From assembly GCF_000619925.1 (NCBI RefSeq), contig NZ_JHVB01000009.1, positions 82,528 through 146,527 on the forward strand: a stretch of DNA of 64,000 bases, read 5' to 3'. The stretch is from Treponema sp. C6A8 (GTDB taxonomy: Bacteria > Spirochaetota > Spirochaetia > Treponematales > Treponemataceae). Both the position numbers and the translations under genes were made by a program. Below, piece after piece: positions 58,221 through 64,000 of this stretch. Position 1 is the first letter of the stretch. Every line of letters starts with the position of its first letter. The notes beneath the pieces are model-generated. The model did no database searches, was not told the origin of the DNA, and worked only from the letters and a program-made list of their open reading frames with translations.

Positions 58221-60071
58221 TTATTGCATGACACGCAGTTTCGTGCGTAAAAGAAGTGCCCTTTCGTTTTCGTTATCTATGCTGTAAGCGTAGTCAGCCG
58301 AACGGAGGGCATTTTTATTATCCCCTTCCGAAACATAAATATTTGCCAGCCTGAAAAATATATCACTTCTAAGCTTATTGTTTACTTCACGTCCTGCAGT
58401 CTTTCCATATAAATCCATTGCCCTCTGCTTTTCGCCGTTAGCAAAGTACATGTCACTGAGGTTCATGCAGGCAGCAGTGCCAACCCGGGTAGAAATCTGC
58501 CCGTCAGAGGTAATTCCGCCGCTTTCATACACGCAGAATTCGTAGATTCTCAGTGCCTCAGAAAAATTCTTAGTCAGACAGCTGAAATATCCGCCGAACT
58601 CCGCCATTGGAAGATTGATTTCCTTTACGCGCTCGGCAAACTGAACAAAAAATCCTTCCTTATCGTTAAAGCCATACCTGTCGTAAATGTATTTGTCAAA
58701 AAGATTATAGGCATCTTCTGTCTGCTTGGTTCTCAGCAAAAAGTTCAGCGCATACTGAACCAGAAGTTCCTTGTATTTTTCACCTTCAACATAATTGCGT
58801 TCAAGAATTGTCCACAAATCTCGGGTCTTTTCTTTTTCAGTTATATTTCGGTTTGCCTTATATTCAAGGTCAAGTTTTTCCATTTCAAGATAAGGCTCAG
58901 GCCCTTTTGTCAGGCACAAATCAATTCTATAAAGGGCATCGCTCAAAGGAATCTTTCTGCGGTTATCATACTTTTCCATTGCAAGAGAAGATATTCCTGC
59001 CCTTCTTAAAGCCTTAACTTCATCATCTTCTTCCCGCTCAAGACTTGATTCATAGGCAAAATCTGCATACAAAATCAAGCCAGGCACAAAATCCGGGTAA
59101 TTGGTAACAATATCAAAAAGAAGGTCAGCCTCTGCATCAGCATCCTTTAATCCCTGAGCCCATAAAGCACTGTTTACCATAATAACAGGAATAAGGCTGT
59201 CATCGCCCTCTTTTTTAGGAAGGTCAAAAATTGTCGGAATAATTTCCTGCCGGATATTTTCCGCTCCTTCAAAATCAGAAAGAGCCATAAAGGAATCAGA
59301 TTCAAGGGCAATCTGAGCAATCTGGCTTACACGATAAAGGTTACTGTTCTGGTAGTCACGCAAAAACTGCTTTGATTTTTCAACGGCATTGATAGAATCG
59401 TAATATTCTCCGCCGTCGTACAAAACTGTAGCCCAAAAGTAAGCGTCGTCAGCATCTGCATAAAATTCCGGATTTAATGAAGCAGCCTTTTTAAGTTCAC
59501 CAGTATAAAGCATGTGAACGGCACAGTTTTTCAGCCACAAGGGATTTTTACTTCCGTTATATGCATCAAAGAAAATCTGAAAGAAAGGCTGATCTATAAA
59601 ATAAGTAAAGGCATCTTCCGAAGTATTTTTCTGCAAAGCCTTGCGCAGATAAATCTCCGAATAAACAGAGCCGTATTTTGTATTCTTTAATTTTTCCGCC
59701 AGCTTTTCAGCTTCATCATAGCGACCGTTATTAATCAGATATTTGGAATAAACAGCCAGAAGCTCAGGATTGTTTGAATGGCGCTTAACAGCCTTTTTAA
59801 TCAGTTTTTCAGCCGGCTCATTCTGGGCAATCTGAAGATAGCGCTTGTAGACACCAAGATAAGACCAGGAATCCACAGCTTTTTTCTGAACCTTTTTCAG
59901 CTCTTTAAAAGCCTGTTTTTTCTGATTTTGCGCGATTAAAGAATCAATAATTTCTAAACGGTAGGTTAAAGACTTTTGTTCTGCCTTCATGCGGCAGGCA
60001 CTCAGACAGAACAAAATTAAAAAGAGAATTAAAAGATTGAAAACAGATTTAATCTTTTTTAGAAGCTTCAT
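58221..60071 (-). CDS. TPR-containing lipoprotein
   Basis: A 616-residue lipoprotein: signal LLILFLILFCLSAC with the lipid Cys. The mature chain is made of helix pairs with TPR-like features (ELLAVYSKYLINNGRYDEAE, ACMNLSDMYFANGEKQRAMD, FRLANIYVSEGDNKNALRSA). It is probably periplasmic and a protein-interaction scaffold; the partner is unknown. Its start overlaps the end of nusB by 23 bases, with AGGAAA as ribosome-binding site inside nusB, so it belongs to the nusB operon. Confidence 0.78.
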   Translation of the reverse strand: MKLLKKIKSVFNLLILFLILFCLSACRMKAEQKSLTYRLEIIDSLIAQNQKKQAFKELKKVQKKAVDSWSYLGVYKRYLQIAQNEPAEKLIKKAVKRHSNNPELLAVYSKYLINNGRYDEAEKLAEKLKNTKYGSVYSEIYLRKALQKNTSEDAFTYFIDQPFFQIFFDAYNGSKNPLWLKNCAVHMLYTGELKKAASLNPEFYADADDAYFWATVLYDGGEYYDSINAVEKSKQFLRDYQNSNLYRVSQIAQIALESDSFMALSDFEGAENIRQEIIPTIFDLPKKEGDDSLIPVIMVNSALWAQGLKDADAEADLLFDIVTNYPDFVPGLILYADFAYESSLEREEDDEVKALRRAGISSLAMEKYDNRRKIPLSDALYRIDLCLTKGPEPYLEMEKLDLEYKANRNITEKEKTRDLWTILERNYVEGEKYKELLVQYALNFLLRTKQTEDAYNLFDKYIYDRYGFNDKEGFFVQFAERVKEINLPMAEFGGYFSCLTKNFSEALRIYEFCVYESGGITSDGQISTRVGTAACMNLSDMYFANGEKQRAMDLYGKTAGREVNNKLRSDIFFRLANIYVSEGDNKNALRSADYAYSIDNENERALLLRTKLRVMQ

Positions 60072-60519
60072 CTTTTCCTATTTTATCAAGCACAGCGTTA
60101 ATAAATTTATAGGAATCGTCAGTGCCAAAATCCTTTGCAATCTTAACCGCTTCATCAATAACAATCTGCGGTGTTGAACCAGTCTGGAACTTCATTTCGT
60201 AAATGCTTGTTCGCAGGATTGCAAGAGTTACCTTATTAATGCGCTCAAGCGACCAGTCCTTAGTAAGATGAGCTTTAATCATCTCATCAATTTCTGAAAT
60301 ATGATCTACAGTTCCAGATGCAATCAGGCTTGCAAAAGTCTGCTCTTCTTTGGAACTTTCCTTTACCTCTGCAACAGCAGCTTCAGTTTCAGGATTTGCA
60401 GTAAATTCAGAATCCTTCTGAAGCCATGAAAAATTCAGTAAATCATCCAAAGAACTTTTTGTAGCTTCCCAGGAAAACAAAACCTGGAAAGCAAGTATTC
60501 TTCCTTTTCTTCTGGACAC
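60049..60519 (-). CDS. nusB: transcription antitermination factor NusB
   Basis: Small helical RNA-binding factor that acts with NusE on boxA RNA during rRNA transcription. The 156-residue protein has RRKGRILAFQVLFSWEATKS at the start and the conserved C-terminal half: INKVTLAILRTSIYEM, TPQIVIDEAVKIAKDFGTDD and FINAVLDKIGK. An acidic, Glu-rich stretch near residues 45-60 is an insertion relative to short NusB proteins. It starts one base after the stop of the SurA-like gene. Confidence 0.92.
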   Translation of the reverse strand: MSRRKGRILAFQVLFSWEATKSSLDDLLNFSWLQKDSEFTANPETEAAVAEVKESSKEEQTFASLIASGTVDHISEIDEMIKAHLTKDWSLERINKVTLAILRTSIYEMKFQTGSTPQIVIDEAVKIAKDFGTDDSYKFINAVLDKIGKDEASKKD

Positions 60520-60520
60520 T

Positions 60521-61612
60521 CTAGTTCTCCCAAGAAAGAAGCTTATCCAAAGCAGCGTCTTTCTTTTTCATATCTACATTTTCAGGGGTATTTAAAGAAT
60601 TTGCAAGCTGCTGTGCAGCCATCTGAACAAACTGCATCTGCTTCTGCTGTCCAAGGTTACCGCGGATATAATCGTAAACTGTGATTGTTGTATCAGGCTG
60701 AACTACATCGCCGATACCAAGCATTTTAGCATCATATTTTTTACCGATTTTGAAGAAGCGGAAATCCTGAGCTGTTTCTTTAATGTCTGTAATGAAGCCT
60801 TCTTTCTGGCCGAAAAGGTCACGAAGGTCAGCAAATGAATAACCAAGACGAGCTGCAATAGCTTCTGTCTTCTGCAAGAGCAAATCTCCAGCCTGGAAAC
60901 CAGAGTTTTCTTCCTTAGATTTTGCTACAAGCTGTTCATTTGTGATTTTTCCGTCTTTAAGCTGATTTCTCAAATCATTTGCCTTCTGACGTGAAGCGTC
61001 AATATTATCACCCTTCTGAACGATTACGAGGAAAGACTTCATCATATCATTCCATACAAAAGAAGCCTTGTTGCTGTCATAGAAAGCGCGGATTTCTTCA
61101 TCAGTTGGAGCAACAGCCTGAATTTCAGCCTGCTTTGCCTTTACAACATACTGCTGAATCATAAGCTGATTTTTAAGAGTTGCCTTATAATCAACTTTGT
61201 TCATTCCAACCTGCTTCTGCAAAAGTTCATCAAGGCTCATACCCTGAGTCTGTTTAACGATGTCATCAAGTTCTTTTTCGGAAACGTTTACGCCAAGCTG
61301 CTGGCTCATTCCCTGAACAAAATACTGATCTACAGCGCTGTCTGGAATTGAAATGCCATCCTGAACAGCTGCCTGAAGCATCAATTTTTCTTCAATAATA
61401 GTGTTCAAAACCTGCTTGCGCTCATCAACAGTAAGCTTGCGGCCAAGCTGCTTTTCGTAAGGAAGAACACGAGATTTTACCTGTTTTACAGTAACAGTCT
61501 CACTCTTATTTTTATTAAGTTTTACAATTGCCAGAGGCTGCAAATCTGACTGAGCAAAAGCAGCGCCAAAGGCAGAAAGCATCATAAAACAAACTAGGGC
61601 TAATTTTTTCAT
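60521..61612 (-). CDS. SurA/PrsA-like periplasmic chaperone (SurA_N domain)
   Basis: A 363-residue exported protein with signal ALVCFMMLSAFGAAFA. Residues about 45-170 resemble SurA_N: LPYEKQLGRKLTVDERKQVL, NTIIEEKLMLQAAVQDGISI, and LMIQQYVVKAKQAEIQAVAP leading to PTDEEIRAFYDSNKASF. A degenerate parvulin-like part follows (SFLVIVQKGDNIDASRQKAN). Such proteins escort outer-membrane proteins across the periplasm. Isomerase activity is doubtful. AAGGA precedes the ATG. It lies between alaS and nusB on the same strand. Confidence 0.78.
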   Translation of the reverse strand: MKKLALVCFMMLSAFGAAFAQSDLQPLAIVKLNKNKSETVTVKQVKSRVLPYEKQLGRKLTVDERKQVLNTIIEEKLMLQAAVQDGISIPDSAVDQYFVQGMSQQLGVNVSEKELDDIVKQTQGMSLDELLQKQVGMNKVDYKATLKNQLMIQQYVVKAKQAEIQAVAPTDEEIRAFYDSNKASFVWNDMMKSFLVIVQKGDNIDASRQKANDLRNQLKDGKITNEQLVAKSKEENSGFQAGDLLLQKTEAIAARLGYSFADLRDLFGQKEGFITDIKETAQDFRFFKIGKKYDAKMLGIGDVVQPDTTITVYDYIRGNLGQQKQMQFVQMAAQQLANSLNTPENVDMKKKDAALDKLLSWEN

Positions 61613-61692
61613 TTATTTTTCCTTATTATAGTTTTATACTTTTTTAACATTTTTACAGGTAAAAAGTTACAAGCTATGCTTGCCTTGCCGAC

Positions 61693-63516
61693 TTATTTAT
61701 CCAACGGCAATCCGCCAGAAATTACCGCACGGATACGGCGAACGCCAGCTGAGCTTGACTGTTCCTTCTGAATCTTGAAGTCACCAATCTGAGCTGTGTG
61801 CTGAACATGAGGTCCACCACAAACTTCCTTGCTGAACCAGTCATTGTGAACGTCGCGGCCGATTGTGTAAACCTTAACGTCTTCACCATACTTGTTGGTA
61901 AAGAGAGCGCGGGCACCTTCAGCCTTAGCCTTATCCAGAGGCATAACTTCCATAGTAACAGGCAGGTCTTCCTTAATCTTTTCGTTTACGATGTCTTCAA
62001 CCTTCTGAATTTCTTCCTTAGTCATAGGACGCTCGAAAGTAAAGTCAAAGCGCATACGCTCGTTGTTGATATTTGAACCTTTCTGAGCAACCTGGTCTCC
62101 AAGAACGTTTACCAGAGCCTGCTGCAAAAGGTGTGTTGCAGTGTGATATTTTGTTGTAACTTCAGACTGTTCAGCAAGACCACCCTTAGCAGCTCCTGCG
62201 TCTACAGTTTTAGAAGCTTCCTGATGCTTGCGTTCAGCTTCCTTAAAGCCTTCAACGTCAACAGTAAATCCGTTTTCTGCACCAAGCTCCTGTGTAAGCT
62301 CAAGAGGATATCCGTATGTTTCGTAAAGATTGTAAGCAACTTTACCGCTGATGATTTTCTTAGGGTTCTTCATCAGGTTTGGAAGAAGTTTCTGGAATTC
62401 TGCTTCACCCTTCTTAAGAGTAAGACGGAATTTAGCTTCCTCTGCAGTAAGCTCGCGGTAAACCTTTTCCTTATTCTGTTCAAGTTCAGGATAAGCTTCC
62501 TTAAAGTTTCCGATTACAGTTGCAGCAACTTCTGCCATAAAGTCTTTTTCAATTCCAAGCTTCATTCCGTGGCGAACTGCACGGCGGATAAGACGGCGAA
62601 GAACGTAACCAGCACCTACGCGGTCTGGAGTTACACCACGCTGGTCTCCCAAAATGAATACAGAAGAGCGTGTGTGGTCAGCAATAATGCGGACAGACTT
62701 ATCTTTTTCTTCGTCAGTGCCGTATGTATAGCCGGAAAGCATTTCAATAGTATGAATGATTGGCTGGAAAACTTCTGTCAAATAAACCGAAGTCTTTCCC
62801 TGCAGGATACAGTTTGTACGCTCAAGTCCCATACCTGTATCTACGTTTTTCTTTTCAAGAGGCAGCAAAGTTTTTTCGTCTACGCGGTTGTACTGCATGA
62901 ATACATTATTCCAGATTTCCATCCAGTTTGCGCTGTCTGTACCCTTGTTAGAGCCAACAGGAGGAAGACCTTCGCCAACCCAGTAGAAAATTTCTGTATC
63001 AGGACCGCAAGGACCAGTTGGACCTGCTGCCCACCAGTTATCAGAAGCTGGAAGATAAGCAATTTTATCCTCTGGCATTCCGTTTTCTTTCCAGTAACCA
63101 GCAGCCTCTTCATCGCGAGGAGCATTTTCGTCACCTGCAAAAACAGTTACAGAAATCTTTTTAGGATCAAGCCCCAGCCATTTTGGGCTTGTCAAAAATT
63201 CGTAAGAAAATGCGATTGATTCCTTCTTGAAATAATCGCCCAAAGACCAGTTACCCAGCATTTCAAAACAGGTAAGATGAGCAGGGTCACCTACTTCTTC
63301 AATATCGCCGGTACGGATACATTTCTGGTAGTCAGTAAGACGGGTTCCCGCAGGGTGCTTTTCACCAAGAAGATAAGGAACAAGCGGATGCATTCCCGCC
63401 ATTGTAAACAAAACTGAAGGGTCGTTTTCAGGAATCAAAGACTGTCCTGAAATTTCAACATGATTTTTACTTTTAAAAAACTCAATATACTTTGAGCGTA
63501 ACTCGTTAGCGTTCAT
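61693..63516 (-). CDS. alaS: alanyl-tRNA synthetase, short form without C-Ala domain
   Basis: Charges tRNA-Ala. Visible are the class II catalytic core (ELRSKYIEFFKSKNHVEISG, FTMAGMHPLVPYLLG, GNWSLGDYFKKE), the tRNA-binding middle (VGAGYVLRRLIRRAVRHGMK) and the editing domain (TATHLLQQAL and the zinc motif KEVCGGPHVQHTAQIG). It ends at residue 607, just after the editing domain, whereas most bacterial AlaRS have about 870 residues including the C-Ala part. The zinc motif has Pro where CGGTH is usual. A TTAACA-17-TATAAT promoter lies 8 bases before the ATG. Confidence 0.93.
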   Translation of the reverse strand: MNANELRSKYIEFFKSKNHVEISGQSLIPENDPSVLFTMAGMHPLVPYLLGEKHPAGTRLTDYQKCIRTGDIEEVGDPAHLTCFEMLGNWSLGDYFKKESIAFSYEFLTSPKWLGLDPKKISVTVFAGDENAPRDEEAAGYWKENGMPEDKIAYLPASDNWWAAGPTGPCGPDTEIFYWVGEGLPPVGSNKGTDSANWMEIWNNVFMQYNRVDEKTLLPLEKKNVDTGMGLERTNCILQGKTSVYLTEVFQPIIHTIEMLSGYTYGTDEEKDKSVRIIADHTRSSVFILGDQRGVTPDRVGAGYVLRRLIRRAVRHGMKLGIEKDFMAEVAATVIGNFKEAYPELEQNKEKVYRELTAEEAKFRLTLKKGEAEFQKLLPNLMKNPKKIISGKVAYNLYETYGYPLELTQELGAENGFTVDVEGFKEAERKHQEASKTVDAGAAKGGLAEQSEVTTKYHTATHLLQQALVNVLGDQVAQKGSNINNERMRFDFTFERPMTKEEIQKVEDIVNEKIKEDLPVTMEVMPLDKAKAEGARALFTNKYGEDVKVYTIGRDVHNDWFSKEVCGGPHVQHTAQIGDFKIQKEQSSSAGVRRIRAVISGGLPLDK

Positions 63517-63524
63517 AAGGGGTA

Positions 63525-63553
63525 ATTATATTGAATTCTTCTATAAATGTTAA
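63525..63553 (-). promoter_or_regulatory. alaS promoter
   Basis: Minus-strand TTAACA (63548-63553), 17-base spacer, TATAAT (63525-63530). Eight bases separate the -10 from the ATG, so the leader is at most one or two bases. Confidence 0.72.
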
Positions 63554-63574
63554 TTACCCTGCCTTTTTCGTAAA

Positions 63575-63656
63575 AACTTCCGCTTTTGCGGAAGTTAGGC
63601 GACTCGTCATTTCACTTACATATTTAATAAATATAGGAGCGAGTCGCCGCTCCTAG
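63575..63656. repeat. hairpins between alaS and the IS element
   Basis: AACTTCCGC-TTTT-GCGGAAGTT (63575-63596) is followed by arms GGCGACTCG (63598-63606) and CGAGTCGCC (63640-63648). The second arm also sits in the loop of an alternative AGGAGC/GCTCCT hairpin, so two folds compete. On the minus strand the first hairpin is followed by T bases. Confidence 0.6.
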
Positions 63657-63662
63657 TCGCAA

Positions 63663-64000
63663 CTGAACTGAACCCCAAAAGTTGGACACTTTTGGAGGAA
63701 AAATGCAAAGAAAATTCGATGTAAATTTCAAATTATCTGTAGTTCAGATGTATTTAAAACATGATGAAGAACTACATGTAATAGCAGAAAGGATGGGTAT
63801 TCATTCCTCAGTAATTTTGGATTGGGTAAAACTTTACCAATATCACGGAGAGGCAGGTCTGAAAACCAGAAGTTCTCATTCGAAATACGAAACAGCCTTC
63901 AAGGAAAAGGTTAAGGCAGAAATAAGAAAAAAAGCCTCAATAAATTCCCTTAGCATGAAATATCACATATCCCCTTCCACAGTTAAGAGATGGAAGGTAG
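63663..64000 (+). mobile_element. IS3-family (IS150-like) insertion sequence, left part
   Basis: The likely left end TGAACTGAACCCC (from 63663), followed by AAAAGTTGGACACTTTTGG, resembles terminal repeats of the IS150 group. The orfA transposase gene follows at normal distance. The element continues past the window edge, so its right end and any target duplication cannot be seen. Confidence 0.75.
63703..64000 (+). CDS. IS3-family transposase OrfA, partial
   Basis: The first 99 codons of an open frame running off the right edge. GGAGG lies 6 bases before the ATG. It begins MQRKFDVNFKLSVVQMYLKH and has two helix-turn-helix units: HVIAERMGIHSSVILDWVKL with YQYHGEAGL, then SLSMKYHISPSTVKRWK. This is the IS150-type OrfA pattern; it binds the terminal repeats and is normally fused by frameshift to the DDE OrfB. 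The frame is intact as far as seen. Confidence 0.85.
   Translation, partial: MQRKFDVNFKLSVVQMYLKHDEELHVIAERMGIHSSVILDWVKLYQYHGEAGLKTRSSHSKYETAFKEKVKAEIRKKASINSLSMKYHISPSTVKRWKV

Noticed and set aside
62131..63219. A 362-codon open frame on the plus strand
   Set aside because: It lies wholly antisense to alaS, has no ribosome-binding site or protein-like composition (Cys- and Phe-rich), and is explained by the codon use of alaS on the other strand.

Overview
The window looks like a chromosome segment of a free-living or host-associated Treponema-like spirochaete. The evidence is the many short-signal lipoproteins and TPR proteins, a short alanyl-tRNA synthetase, a PyrK-PyrD fusion, and gene families without clear homologues outside spirochaetes. 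This placement is inference from gene content. Base composition looks fairly even across the window. The only mobile element is an IS3-type transposase gene cut by the right edge.

Layout. 1-7961 (minus strand) is a long run of tightly spaced or overlapping genes: an Lrp regulator, an aminotransferase, a TPR protein with a Mrr-like tail, RsmE, a HExxH protein, a secreted protein, RsmG, an M29-type aminopeptidase and a partial M15 carboxypeptidase. 8030-13719 holds an HD-GYP protein, a phytoene-desaturase-like oxidoreductase, a small membrane protein and the PyrK-PyrD fusion. 13997-18833 carries tRNA-Leu(TAA), murD, a phosphodiesterase-like protein and leuA. Ahead of leuA is a clear leucine attenuator: a leader peptide with six Leu codons, an antiterminator arm and a terminator. 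18865-21691 is a cassette of two unknown lipoproteins and a possible beta-barrel. 21869-27873 has hisG, hisB, an SGNH hydrolase, rnhA, pyrF, a lipase-like hydrolase and a LacI regulator. 28093-38967 has a secreted DNase-I-fold protein, aroA coupled to an orphan adenine methyltransferase, a PurH-like protein with lost catalytic residues, mraY, an M20 peptidase, a GH3 lipoprotein and galE. 39145-44643 has a VWA protein, a spirochaete-type unknown plus an XRE-cupin regulator, a pseudouridine synthase and citrate synthase. 44769-53711 is a sugar ABC importer of the YtfQ/RbsB type, with a second, membrane-tethered binding protein in its own operon with a YesM/YesN-like two-component pair. 53904-63516 has a putative porin, fhs, adk, groES, a TPR lipoprotein, nusB, a SurA-like chaperone and alaS.

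The most striking unexplained structure lies between genes. Two families of long palindromic repeats (five copies of R1, two of R2) keep invariant internal motifs, while their paired arms change sequence from copy to copy but stay complementary. That pattern suggests selection on a folded RNA or cruciform. Two further palindrome families sit at gene ends. Separately, at least eight genes have a -10 box placed 6 or 7 nt before the start codon with no Shine-Dalgarno, which suggests that leaderless transcripts are common in this organism.
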